Assembly: GCA_934589705.1 (NCBI GenBank) | Contig: CAKTOH010000006.1 | Location: forward strand, 55,645-119,644 | Source: an uncultured Oscillospiraceae bacterium | Lineage (GTDB): Bacteria > Bacillota > Clostridia > Oscillospirales > Oscillospiraceae | DNA: 64,000 nucleotides | Reading direction: 5' to 3' | Shown: piece after piece, positions 49,358-57,433 of the stretch | Position numbering within the stretch: position 1 is the first letter of the stretch | Layout: every line of letters starts with the position of its first letter | Translations under genes and position numbers: made by a program | Notes under the pieces: generated by a model | The model's database searches: none | Seen by the model: the letters and a program-made list of their open reading frames with translations, nothing else | Told to the model about the DNA's origin: nothing

Positions 49358-51325
49358 ATGGATCATTTCAAACTGGTATCCGAATACAAGCCCTCCGGCG
49401 ACCAGCCGGAGGCCATTGAAAAGCTGGTGAACGGCGTCAACTGGGGACTGCATGAGCAGACTTTGCTGGGCGTTACCGGCTCCGGCAAGACCTTCACCAT
49501 GGCCTCCGTCATTGAGAAGGTGAACCGTCCCACTCTGGTGCTGGCGCACAACAAAACCCTGGCAGCCCAGCTTTGCAGCGAATTCCGGGAGTTTTTCCCG
49601 GAAAACGCGGTGGAATATTTCATTTCCTATTACGATTACTATCAGCCTGAGGCCTATATTGCCCATACGGACACCTACATCGAGAAGGATTCCTCGGTGA
49701 ACGAGGAGATCGACCGGCTGCGCCACAGCGCCACTTCCGCCCTCTTTGAGCGGCGGGACGTGATCGTGGTCAGCTCCGTCAGCTGTCTGTACGGCCTGGG
49801 CGATCCCATCGACTATAAAAGCATGGTGATCTCCCTCCGGGTAGGCCAGGAGTATCCCTTGGACGAGGTGCTCAAGAAGCTGACGGAAATCCGCTACGAG
49901 CGAAACGACCTGGATTTCTCCCGGAACAAGTTCCGTCTCCGGGGGGACACTCTGGAGATTTATCCGGCCTACTGGTCGGGACGTGCCATCCGGGTGGAGT
50001 TTTTTGGGGATGAAATCGACCGGATCAGCGAAATCAACGCGGTTTCCGGTATTGCCGAGCGGTTCGTGGAGCATGTGGCCATCTATCCCGCCAGCCACTA
50101 TGTGGCCTCCAAGGAAAAGCTTCACCGGGCGATGCTGGAAATTCAGCGGGAGTGCGACGACCAGGTGGCCTTCTTCCGAGCCCACGACAAGCTCATTGAG
50201 GCCCAACGAATTGCTCAGCGCACGGCCTACGATCTGGAAATGCTGACGGAAATCGGCTTTTGCAGCGGAATCGAGAACTATTCCCGGGTGATTCAGGGTC
50301 GGGCACCGGGTACGCCGCCTACCACGCTTTTGGACTATTTTCCCAAGGATTTCCTCATGTTCATCGATGAAAGCCATGTGACCCTGCCCCAGTGCCGGGC
50401 TATGTACGCCGGTGACCGGAGCCGGAAGGACGCCTTGGTGAATTACGGCTTCCGGCTGCCCTCGGCCTACGATAACCGGCCTCTGAACTTCCCGGAGTTT
50501 GAGCAGAAGATCAACCAGGTGATTTATGTATCCGCGACCCCCGCCGACTATGAGCGCACCCGCTCCGGTCAGATCGTGGAGCAGGTGATTCGGCCTACCG
50601 GCCTTCTGGATCCACAGGTGGAGGTTCGTCCCATCGAGGGGCAGATCGATGATCTGATCGGAGAAATCAACGCCCGCTCCGCCCGGAACGAACGGGTGCT
50701 GGTGACCACCCTGACCAAGAAAATGGCGGAGGATTTGACGGTTTACCTGCAAAAGGCGGGAATCAAGGTGCGCTACATGCACTCGGACATCGGTGCCATG
50801 GAGCGGATGGAGATCATCCGGGATCTGCGGATGGCGAAATTCGATGTGCTGGTGGGCATTAACCTCCTGCGTGAGGGCCTGGACTTGCCGGAGGTGAGCC
50901 TGGTTGCCATCCTGGACGCGGATAAGGAGGGCTTCCTGCGCAGTGAGACCAGTCTGATTCAGACCATCGGCCGGGCGGCTCGGAATGCCGAGGGCAAGGT
51001 CATCCTCTATGCCGACACGGTGACCCCCTCCATGCGGGTTGCTATGGACGAGACTGCCCGCCGCCGGGAGATTCAGGACGCCTACAACAAGGCTCACGGC
51101 ATCGTGCCCAAGACGGTGATCAAGTCCGTCCGGGATCTGATCGAGATTTCCTCTCCCACCGCCGAGCGCAAGGGCAGAACCGGCGTGAAGATGACGAAGG
51201 TTGAAAAGGAAAAGGAAATCGCCCGCCTGGAGAAGCAGATGAAGGAGGCGGCCAAGATGATGGAATACGAGTACGCCGCCGTCTTACGGGATCAGATCAT
51301 CGAACTCCGGGGAAACGGCGTGTAA
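49358..51325 (+). CDS. uvrB: Excinuclease ABC subunit B
   Basis: A 655-aa UvrB, full length. It is the helicase-like subunit that verifies damage and loads UvrC. It has Walker [13 protein letters not shown], the beta-hairpin [23 protein letters not shown] motif FIDESHVT, the [10 protein letters not shown] region, TIGRAARN and a C-terminal UVR domain ([18 protein letters not shown]). AGGAGG precedes ATG 49358. Follows radC; uvrC is not in the window. Confidence 0.98.
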   Translation: MDHFKLVSEYKPSGDQPEAIEKLVNGVNWGLHEQTLLGVTGSGKTFTMASVIEKVNRPTLVLAHNKTLAAQLCSEFREFFPENAVEYFISYYDYYQPEAYIAHTDTYIEKDSSVNEEIDRLRHSATSALFERRDVIVVSSVSCLYGLGDPIDYKSMVISLRVGQEYPLDEVLKKLTEIRYERNDLDFSRNKFRLRGDTLEIYPAYWSGRAIRVEFFGDEIDRISEINAVSGIAERFVEHVAIYPASHYVASKEKLHRAMLEIQRECDDQVAFFRAHDKLIEAQRIAQRTAYDLEMLTEIGFCSGIENYSRVIQGRAPGTPPTTLLDYFPKDFLMFIDESHVTLPQCRAMYAGDRSRKDALVNYGFRLPSAYDNRPLNFPEFEQKINQVIYVSATPADYERTRSGQIVEQVIRPTGLLDPQVEVRPIEGQIDDLIGEINARSARNERVLVTTLTKKMAEDLTVYLQKAGIKVRYMHSDIGAMERMEIIRDLRMAKFDVLVGINLLREGLDLPEVSLVAILDADKEGFLRSETSLIQTIGRAARNAEGKVILYADTVTPSMRVAMDETARRREIQDAYNKAHGIVPKTVIKSVRDLIEISSPTAERKGRTGVKMTKVEKEKEIARLEKQMKEAAKMMEYEYAAVLRDQIIELRGNGV

Positions 51326-51340
51326 TGTTCGTATTGCATT

Positions 51341-51357
51341 TGTCATTGCGAACCAGG
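51341..51357. repeat. Half copy of repeat E
   Basis: TGTCATTGCGAACCAGG, only the left arm, just after uvrB. Confidence 0.5.
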
Positions 51358-51399
51358 GGAATGTGGTTAAGTGATATGGAAATCCCATCCAAGTGTCAG

Positions 51400-51605
51400 G
51401 ATGCTTCCGGCGAAGCGCAAAGCCCCCCTTGTGCAAAGGGGGGTGGCACGGCTTCGCCGTGACGGGGGGATTGTACGGTTTTTCAAAAGTGCGTATTTAC
51501 TTCCACAGCTGGACAATCCCTCAGTCATGGCCTTGCGTGAGACGGCCATGCCAGCTCCCTTTGCACAAGGGAGCCTTGGGTGCTCCCGCACCAGTGCTTT
51601 TTTAG
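51400..51605. repeat. Composite dispersed repeat F modules
   Basis: The 335-bp space between uvrB and the DUF1653 gene. It shows CCCCCCTTGTGCAAAGGGGGG, GGCACGGCTTCGCCGTGACGG, ACAATCCCTCAGTCATGGCC and GCTCCCTTTGCACAAGGGAGC, all palindromic modules found in other intergenic blocks, ending in GCACCAGTGC. No gene seen. Confidence 0.65.
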
Positions 51606-51627
51606 AAATCTCACTCTATACAAATAA

Positions 51628-51654
51628 GCCCTCGCCGCGTTTTGCGGCGAGGGC
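51628..51654 (-). terminator. Terminator of the DUF1653 gene
   Basis: GCCCTCGCCGC / GCGGCGAGGGC, 11 perfect pairs, loop gtttt; the minus-strand tail is ttatttg. Confidence 0.8.
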
Positions 51655-51660
51655 TTTTGC

Positions 51661-51873
51661 TCATTTTCCGATATACTGAAATCTCGGCCCATGGTAGCCG
51701 TCCCGGTCAACGGTTTCCGTCCACATGGCAGCCGGGCGCACCCACAATCCGTACTCTCCGTACAAGGCACGGTAGACCACCATTTCCTCCTGGGTCTCCG
51801 AATGCCGGGCCACCCCAATGACCTCGTAGAGATTTCCCTTGAAATGCCGGTATTTTCCTGGTTTGATTTCCAT
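51661..51873 (-). CDS. DUF1653 domain protein
   Basis: A 70-aa protein of the DUF1653 family, recognised by KPGKYRHFKGNLYEVIGVARH, with YRALYGEYGLWVRPAAMW and the closing RFQYIGK. The family is small, widespread and of unknown function. AGGAGG before ATG 51873. It lies downstream of nothing obvious on its strand and has its own terminator. Confidence 0.85.
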   Translation of the reverse strand: MEIKPGKYRHFKGNLYEVIGVARHSETQEEMVVYRALYGEYGLWVRPAAMWTETVDRDGYHGPRFQYIGK

Positions 51874-51888
51874 AATTCCTCCTAAAAG

Positions 51889-51918
51889 AAAGCTCCGGAG
51901 AAAATCTCCGGAGCTTTT
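51889..51918 (-). terminator. Terminator of the deacetylase-like gene
   Basis: AAAGCTCCGGAG / CTCCGGAGCTTT, 12 perfect pairs; tail cttttagg on the minus strand. It also overlaps the RBS region of the DUF1653 gene. Confidence 0.75.
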
Positions 51919-51931
51919 GCTATGTTTCAGA

Positions 51932-53866
51932 TCAGCCGGTAGGCACGCTGCCCCGCGTGGAAAGCTCCAGAACGGCGTTGGTATCGAACAGACCGGAGAA
52001 CTGGCTGGACTTGTGCTGCATGTTCTCGCCGGTGACCATCAGCCGGTTCTGACGGACGTAGGTGTCGTTGATCTCCGTCAAAGGAGACTGGTCGTTGGAG
52101 ATGAAGTACCGGAAGCCGCTGGTGTACATGGCCCGGAAGGCGGCGTTGCCGTCACCGTAATCTGTCAGACGGCTCTGCTTGGCGAAGACGAAGGTGTCCA
52201 CCTGGCCGATGACATTTACCACCTGAGAGGCCCAGCTTTGCAGATCCGCCTGAATCTGGGCGGCACTGAGCTTGCCGTAGGCATCGTTCTTGTAGGTATA
52301 GCAGGCGATGGTGTAGCCCTTATCCCGCAGAGCGTTGGTGATGGTCTTGGCACCGGCAACCTGCTCATCGTAGTACTGCTGGCTGACGGAGCTGATGTAG
52401 GCGGTGTTGCAGCGGTAGCCGAACACGCCCTCGTGACCGGTGACGGCCAGGATGGCACGGGCACCCTGATAGCAGAAGTCCGGATGCTGGCTGATGAAAT
52501 CCTCCAGAATGGGAACAAAGTCGTAGTTGCCCACAAGGGTCTGGCCTGCGGCATCGATGTACTCGGCCTTGATATCGCCGTTGCTGTCTACCACCAGCTT
52601 GTTGGCAAAGCCGTCGCCCTTGGCATCCGCCTTGCCGTCGCCGTCGCCGTCCACCATGTAGGCGAAGTAGTTGACCATGGTCTCCGTCAGCATGACGGGC
52701 TTCTTGCCCTCAGGCAGCATGATGGATTTGACCATGAACTTTTCGTTGCCCTCCAGATCGGTCTGGGCGGAGACGAAGCTGTTGAAGTCCACCAGCACAT
52801 AGCCGTTGTTGTACAGCTGGGTCAGAATCTTGGAGAATTCTCCGGTGGTGACGAAATTCTTGTTGTAGCTGCCGCCGAACTCGGTATCCGCCTTGGCTCG
52901 GGTCATGTCCTCAATGAGCACATGGAAGCTCAGGTTGGGGATCAGGGTGGGATCCTTGTATTCCACCAGGGCGCTCTTGGCGGTTTCGTATTCCGCACGC
53001 TTGCTGGCAATGTCCGGATGCTGGGTCAGGTCGCCTACGGATTCCAGCTTTTCAATGGCCTTGTCGTAGTCATAGCCCGCGGCCAGACGCTCGGCTTCGG
53101 CCACGATCTCCTGGCTTTGCGCTTCCAGCTGCTCCGCCTGGGACAGGGAAGCGTCCAGCTGGCTCTGCTGATTCTGCTTTTCAATCCGCCGACGGTCGAT
53201 TACATTGGACAGCGATCCGATGACAAAGGTCAGAACCAGAATGAGGGACACGCAGACCAGAATGGGAGGCAGATAAACTTCCTTGAAGATCTGACCCTTG
53301 GTTTTTCTCCTGCGGCGCCGGGGATTGTCCGGCTCCATCGGTTCTTCCACCAGCTCCTTGTGAAGCACCGGCGCAAAGTACAGGTCATAGAATTTCCCGA
53401 AGAAATTGGGCATCTTCAGCTTGGGCAGCTTGATCTGCTTTTTTGGCTTCTTGGGGGCATCCTCTTCCTCGCCGTCCTCCGGGTACTCGCCCTGAGCATC
53501 CTCATCGTAGACCGTATCCTCGGCAACGCCCTCGTCGTATTCGCCGGGGTCGCCGTAGTTCGCTTCCTCGGTCTGATCGTAGCTCCCGTCCTGGGCGGGC
53601 GCGTCGCCGAAATCCCCGTCCTGCGCCCACTCGTCTTCCTCCGGCTCGACAGGAGCCTGGGACTCCTGAGAAACCTGAGGGGCAGAGCCCATATTCAGAA
53701 AGTCATCCAGATCTCCGTCCGCGTCAAAGCTGCCGCCGGAGCTGCGGCGGGAGAGAATTTCCGGATTGGTGTTATCGTCATAGGCGTCCTGCTTGCCGTC
53801 GGCATCGTCGTCAAAGCCGTAAGCCTCGTCAAAGTCAAAATCAATATCGAAATCCTTGTTGGACAT
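51932..53866 (-). CDS. Membrane-anchored polysaccharide-deacetylase-like protein, catalytic motif missing
   Basis: A 644-aa protein. Residues 1-180 are cytoplasmic and very acidic (start KDFDIDFDFDEAYGFDDDAD), then basic (PRRRRRKTKG) before one transmembrane helix (about 198-222). A coiled coil follows (LSQAEQLEAQSQEIVAEAERL). The outer 380 residues resemble a NodB fold: GEFSKILTQLYNNGYVLVDF, then LPEGKKPVMLTETMVNYFAY, where active enzymes have LTFDDG. A DGDGDGKADAKGDG segment next to it looks like a calcium loop. So it is probably not an active deacetylase but a binding or sensing protein. No family name is certain. Confidence 0.6.
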   Translation of the reverse strand: MSNKDFDIDFDFDEAYGFDDDADGKQDAYDDNTNPEILSRRSSGGSFDADGDLDDFLNMGSAPQVSQESQAPVEPEEDEWAQDGDFGDAPAQDGSYDQTEEANYGDPGEYDEGVAEDTVYDEDAQGEYPEDGEEEDAPKKPKKQIKLPKLKMPNFFGKFYDLYFAPVLHKELVEEPMEPDNPRRRRRKTKGQIFKEVYLPPILVCVSLILVLTFVIGSLSNVIDRRRIEKQNQQSQLDASLSQAEQLEAQSQEIVAEAERLAAGYDYDKAIEKLESVGDLTQHPDIASKRAEYETAKSALVEYKDPTLIPNLSFHVLIEDMTRAKADTEFGGSYNKNFVTTGEFSKILTQLYNNGYVLVDFNSFVSAQTDLEGNEKFMVKSIMLPEGKKPVMLTETMVNYFAYMVDGDGDGKADAKGDGFANKLVVDSNGDIKAEYIDAAGQTLVGNYDFVPILEDFISQHPDFCYQGARAILAVTGHEGVFGYRCNTAYISSVSQQYYDEQVAGAKTITNALRDKGYTIACYTYKNDAYGKLSAAQIQADLQSWASQVVNVIGQVDTFVFAKQSRLTDYGDGNAAFRAMYTSGFRYFISNDQSPLTEINDTYVRQNRLMVTGENMQHKSSQFSGLFDTNAVLELSTRGSVPTG

Positions 53867-53991
53867 TGGTCATCCCTACCTTTGTGGTATAGTCATCGAT
53901 ATTGTACCATTGTCTATTGAAAAAAGCAAGAACAATTGGCGAGTTTGCAAAAAATTCACGGCACTCCGGTCGGGAACCAACCGGGACGGAC

Positions 53992-54020
53992 TTGCAAAGC
54001 CGGGGAGAATATGCTATGAT
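53992..54020 (+). promoter_or_regulatory. Promoter of luxS-mtnN
   Basis: TTGCAA (53992-53997), 17-bp spacer, TATGAT (54015-54020). Confidence 0.65.
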
Positions 54021-54064
54021 TTCCGAAAAAGAAACGGCTTTGCCGGAAATGAGAGGAAATGCAA

Positions 54065-54541
54065 GTGGAAAAAATCGCGAGCTTTACCGTTGACCACATA
54101 AAGCTTCTGCCGGGACTGTATGTTTCCCGGAAGGACAAGGCCGGTGCCGAGACCGTCACCACCTTTGACCTGCGGCTGACCAAGCCCAACGAGGAGCCGG
54201 TGCTGAATACTGCCGAGGTGCACACCATCGAGCATCTGGGAGCAACCTATTTGAGAAACGAGCCGACATGGAAGGATAAAGTCCTCTACTTTGGCCCCAT
54301 GGGCTGCCGGACGGGGTTCTATCTGCTGCTGGCCGGGGACTACAGCTCCCGGGATGTGCTGCCTCTGGTGACGGGATGCTTCCGGTTCATCCGGGACTAC
54401 CGGGACGCGGTGCCCGGTGCCAGCCCTAAGGACTGCGGCAATTACCTGGACATGAATCTGCCCATGGCAAATTACTGGGGCGCAAAGTATGTCGGTGTCC
54501 TGGAAAACGCCGACGAAACCCGGCTGAATTATCCGGAATAA
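54065..54541 (+). CDS. luxS: S-ribosylhomocysteine lyase
   Basis: A 158-aa LuxS that splits S-ribosylhomocysteine into homocysteine and DPD, the precursor of AI-2. Metal ligands are in HTIEH and the later DCGNY cysteine; GCRTGFYLL is the usual substrate loop. An ATG at 54059 is two bases from GAGAGG, while GTG 54065 has 8-nt spacing and gives the usual MEKIASFTVDH start, so GTG is preferred. It is followed after 10 bp by mtnN, which makes its substrate. Confidence 0.95.
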   Translation: MEKIASFTVDHIKLLPGLYVSRKDKAGAETVTTFDLRLTKPNEEPVLNTAEVHTIEHLGATYLRNEPTWKDKVLYFGPMGCRTGFYLLLAGDYSSRDVLPLVTGCFRFIRDYRDAVPGASPKDCGNYLDMNLPMANYWGAKYVGVLENADETRLNYPE

Positions 54542-54551
54542 GGAGAATTTT

Positions 54552-55253
54552 ATGAAAAAACTCGGAATTATTGGTGCCATGCAGGTGGAAGTGGAAATAT
54601 TGCTCGGTGAAATGGAGAACCGTCAGGAGCGGGTCATCGGGGGCAGCACCTTCCATGCGGGCAAGCTGGAAGGGCTGGATGTGGTGGTAGTCCAGTGCGG
54701 CGTGGGCAAGGTCAACGCGGCACTGTGCGCCCAGATTCTGTGCGACTGCTTCGGGGTGACCCACCTGGTGAACACGGGAATTGCCGGTTCCCTGAACGCG
54801 GAGCTGGATATCGGCGATCTGGTGGTAAGCACCGATGCCATGTACCATGACTTTGACTGCACTCACTTTGGCTATCCCTACGGCCGGGTGCCCGGCATGG
54901 ATGTGACCGCCTTCCCGGCAGACAAGATTCTTTCGGACTTGGCCTTCGCCGCAGCGGAGCAGGGGAACCCAGGCCATACCCGCCGGGGCAGAATTGCCAG
55001 CGGTGATAAGTTTGTAGCGGAAAAAAGCGTCAAAGAGGGGATCATTGCCGCCACCGGCGGCCTGTGCACGGAGATGGAGGGGGCGGCCATTGCCCAGACC
55101 GCTTATCGGAACGGAGTTCCCTTCGTGATCCTCCGGGCGATTTCCGACAAGGCCGATGACAGCGCCCAGATGGACTATCCCACCTTTGAGCGGCTGGCCG
55201 CCCACCGATGCGCCGAGGTCACCCGCAGACTGGCGGAAAAGCTGAAAGAGTAA
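54552..55253 (+). CDS. mtnN: 5'-methylthioadenosine/S-adenosylhomocysteine nucleosidase
   Basis: A 233-aa nucleosidase (Pfs) that removes adenine from methylthioadenosine and S-adenosylhomocysteine. Seen are GIIGAMQVEVEILL at the start, NTGIAGSL, the substrate segment CTEMEGAAIAQ and the catalytic aspartate in RAISDKAD. Together with luxS it forms the activated methyl cycle branch that recycles homocysteine. AAGGAG before ATG 54552; terminator at 55261. Confidence 0.96.
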   Translation: MKKLGIIGAMQVEVEILLGEMENRQERVIGGSTFHAGKLEGLDVVVVQCGVGKVNAALCAQILCDCFGVTHLVNTGIAGSLNAELDIGDLVVSTDAMYHDFDCTHFGYPYGRVPGMDVTAFPADKILSDLAFAAAEQGNPGHTRRGRIASGDKFVAEKSVKEGIIAATGGLCTEMEGAAIAQTAYRNGVPFVILRAISDKADDSAQMDYPTFERLAAHRCAEVTRRLAEKLKE

Positions 55254-55260
55254 AAGACAT

Positions 55261-55294
55261 GCCGGATTCGTTTTCCCGAATCCGGCGTTTGTTT
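55261..55294. terminator. Bidirectional terminator between mtnN and the serine acetyltransferase gene
   Basis: GCCGGATTCG / CGAATCCGGC, 10 perfect pairs, then gtttgtttatttc on the plus strand. The last bases overlap the stop of the convergent gene. Confidence 0.8.
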
Positions 55295-56234
55295 ATTTCT
55301 GCCCTTCCCAGAAGGGCTCGGGCTTTCTGCAATTCTCGCAGTCGCCTTTGCAATGCTGGGGCTTATACTGAAGCTCCTGGCTCTTTACGCTGACGGTGGT
55401 GCAGGCGGGAATGGAGTGGGTGATGAATACGTTGGAGCCGATGACGCTGTCCCGGCCGATGACCGTGCCGCCGCCCAGAATGGAAGCACCGGCGTAGATG
55501 GTCACGTTGTCCTCAATGGTGGGGTGCCGCTTCTTGCCCCGGAGGCTCTGGCCGCCACGGGTGGTGAGGGCACCCAGGGTCACGCCCTGGTAGACCTTCA
55601 CATGGTCGCCGATGACCGTGGTTTCGCCCACCACGATGCCGGTGCCGTGGTCAATGAAGAAGTATTTGCCGATGGTAGCGCCGGGGTTGATGTCAATGCC
55701 GGTGATGCTGTGGGCGTGCTCGGTCATGATCCGGGGCAGCAGGGGAACGCCCAGAGCGTACAGCACATGAGCCAGCCGGTACACCGTGACCGCAAAGAGG
55801 CCGGGATAGCAGAAAATGATCTCGTCCACGCTGAAAGCAGCAGGGTCTCCGTCAAAGAAAGCTTCCACATCCGTCTGGGCTACGGCGCGAACCTCCGGAA
55901 TGGCCCGGAAGAAGGCCACACTCAGCTCCTGAGCCTTTTCCGCCGCGGCCTGCTCTCCCAGCTCGGAGGTGTACAGCAGGGTCAGCTGCTTATTCAGATT
56001 GTACATCACATCCTCAATGAGCATGGAAAGATTGTGACGGGCGTTGTAAATGCGGTAGGCCTTTTCCCGGGTAGCGCCGGGGTAGACGATGCGCATGAGC
56101 TTTCCGATCATGTCGGTGACGATTTCCTTGTCCGGGTGACGGAAATGGTCGATTTTATCAATGGCCCGGCCATTGCGGTAGTCTTCCAGTATGGTATCAA
56201 CGATGGCTTCCACTTGGGGTTCGATGGATGACAA
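55293..56234 (-). CDS. Serine O-acetyltransferase (EpsC/CysE type)
   Basis: A 313-aa cysteine-pathway enzyme that acetylates serine. The N-terminal helical part is longer than in E. coli CysE, as in the EpsC type. The left-handed beta-helix has THSITGIDINPGATIG, IDHGTGIVVGETTVIGDHV and RHPTIEDNVTIYAGASILGG. The C-terminus carries a CKGDCENC cluster not usual in CysE. AAAGGAGGG sits seven bases before TTG 56234, so translation likely starts at this TTG; the frame itself opens at another TTG, 56261, upstream of the RBS. Confidence 0.88.
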   Translation of the reverse strand: MSSIEPQVEAIVDTILEDYRNGRAIDKIDHFRHPDKEIVTDMIGKLMRIVYPGATREKAYRIYNARHNLSMLIEDVMYNLNKQLTLLYTSELGEQAAAEKAQELSVAFFRAIPEVRAVAQTDVEAFFDGDPAAFSVDEIIFCYPGLFAVTVYRLAHVLYALGVPLLPRIMTEHAHSITGIDINPGATIGKYFFIDHGTGIVVGETTVIGDHVKVYQGVTLGALTTRGGQSLRGKKRHPTIEDNVTIYAGASILGGGTVIGRDSVIGSNVFITHSIPACTTVSVKSQELQYKPQHCKGDCENCRKPEPFWEGQK

Positions 56235-56302
56235 GCGCAGTCCCTCCTTTTCGTTTTGCAATCAGTCTAGCACGGAGGCCATAGACTGTCAATAAAAAAG
56301 TA

Positions 56303-56326
56303 CGGCTCCGGGATTTCCCGGAGCCG
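56303..56326. repeat. Hairpin, left copy of a duplicated terminator
   Basis: CGGCTCCGGGATTTCCCGGAGCCG minus its ends fits CGGCTCCGGG/CCCGGAGCCG; the same 24 bases recur exactly 500 bp later at 56803-56826, bracketing a repeat block. Confidence 0.7.
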
Positions 56327-56339
56327 CATCAGCTTGTCA

Positions 56340-56465
56340 AAAAAGTCCGAAAAGCCCACCTTGTGTAAAGGGTGGTGCTCCGCGCAGCGAATCAAAATCT
56401 AACAATTGCCAGTGGCAATTGCATAATAATGTATAGGTGGCACGGCGCAGCCGTGACGGATGAGG
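56340..56465. repeat. Composite dispersed repeat F, partial copy
   Basis: CCTTGTGTAAAGGGTGGTGC, TCCGCGCAGCGAATCAAAAT and CAATTGCCAGTGGCAATTG resemble the first third of repeat F, in front of the fuller copy at 56466. Confidence 0.6.
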
Positions 56466-56729
56466 GCAAAGGCTCCCCTTGCTGATCAAGGGTGGTGCTC
56501 CGCGCAGCGAATTAGAATATTGATGATTGCCGGTGGCAATCATACCATAATTCATGCTGTCATGGCCGTCTCCCGCAAGGCCATGACTGAGGGAATCAGA
56601 ACCCCGCCTTTCTGAGCACTTCCAATAAAGCACGATTTGACAATCCCTCAGTCAAAAATCAAAGATTTTTGCCAGCTCCCTTTGCACAAGGGAGCCTTGG
56701 GTGCTCCCGCACCAGTGCGTTTATCGATG
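56466..56729. repeat. Composite dispersed repeat F, copy 2
   Basis: Bases 56467-56599 nearly match 3406-3539; the last 80 bases match 3588-3668. The middle (56600-56635) differs, so modules vary independently. The gene-free stretch 56235-56833 holds these repeats and the two hairpins; no gene seen. Confidence 0.75.
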
Positions 56730-56802
56730 TTTCTCAGAAGAACCTGAGAATTGTACCACATTCCTCTTTTGCGCAATGACATGGTTTCTTGACAGTCTCG
56801 TG

Positions 56803-56826
56803 CGGCTCCGGGATTTCCCGGAGCCG
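56803..56826 (-). terminator. Terminator of the DUF1292 gene
   Basis: CGGCTCCGGG / CCCGGAGCCG with loop attt, seven bases past the stop on the minus strand; identical to 56303-56326. Confidence 0.65.
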
Positions 56827-56833
56827 CAGGATA

Positions 56834-57121
56834 TTACTCTTCGAAGGTCAGAACGTCCTTGAATTTTTCCTTGAAGATTTCGTAAACCGCGTTCAGGGTT
56901 TCCTCATCCTCCACAGCCAGATAGTTTTCGTTGTCCTCGTCCACCGGCTCCACCTCCAGGATGACGATCTCGTCTTCACCCTCGGGCATCAGCACCAGAT
57001 ATTCGGTGTCCTGATATTCGATGCAGTCTAAGTATTCAAAGTTCGCGTCCTGGCCGTTTTCGTCGGTCAGGGTCAGAATGCCGGTTTCCTCTTCTTCGGG
57101 CAGATTGGTTTCCTGTTCCAT
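56834..57121 (-). CDS. DUF1292 domain protein
   Basis: A 95-aa acidic protein of the DUF1292 family, found in many Firmicutes, often near yrrK/ruvX-type genes, and without known function. Family pattern: ILTLTDENGQDANFEYLDCI, EYQDTEYLVLMPE and a final acidic helix EEETLNAVYEIFKEKF. GGAGG eight bases before ATG 57121 fixes the start; the frame stays open far upstream by chance through the metK region. It is divergent from the SAM-riboswitch unit. Confidence 0.85.
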   Translation of the reverse strand: MEQETNLPEEEETGILTLTDENGQDANFEYLDCIEYQDTEYLVLMPEGEDEIVILEVEPVDEDNENYLAVEDEETLNAVYEIFKEKFKDVLTFEE

Positions 57122-57208
57122 GGAAATCCCTCCTGTATTCAAATGATTGTGCCCATAGTATACCTGATTTCCCCGGAAAAAGCAATACGTTGGGACGCAA
57201 AAAAGGGA

Positions 57209-57236
57209 TTGACTTTTGAAAAAGATCGTGTATAAT
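57209..57236 (+). promoter_or_regulatory. Promoter of the SAM riboswitch-metK unit
   Basis: TTGACT (57209-57214), 16-bp spacer, TATAAT (57231-57236). Confidence 0.8.
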
Positions 57237-57260
57237 TGCCTGTGAAAATTGCATACAAGC

Positions 57261-57358
57261 CTTATCGAGAGTGGTGGAGGGAACGGCCCTGTGAAACCCG
57301 GCAACCTGTCCGAAAGGAAAAGGTGCCAAATCCGTCGGCAAACGAAAGATGAGGATTC
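57261..57358 (+). ncRNA. SAM-I (S-box) riboswitch
   Basis: CTTATCGAGAGTGGTGGAGG, then GGCCCTGTGAAACCCGGCAACC, GGTGCCAAATCC and GAAAGATGAG are in the canonical S-box order. It precedes metK, whose product makes the ligand, giving feedback control. The gene-free stretch 57122-57433 is promoter, aptamer and terminator. Confidence 0.96.
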
Positions 57359-57368
57359 GATCACAGTG

Positions 57369-57402
57369 CGCACATCGAATCTTCGGTGTGCGGTTTTCTT
57401 TT
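57369..57402 (+). terminator. SAM riboswitch terminator
   Basis: CGCACATCGA pairs with TCGGTGTGCG (one G-T pair), then ttttctttt. The stem begins 11 nt after the aptamer. Confidence 0.85.
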
Positions 57403-57433
57403 GCATTTTGCGCGCGAAAGAAAGGAAAATATT

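Noticed and set aside
55254-56833. T-box leader upstream of the serine acetyltransferase gene
   Set aside because: I looked for the conserved GGTGGNACCGCG segment and found none; the space holds only repeats.
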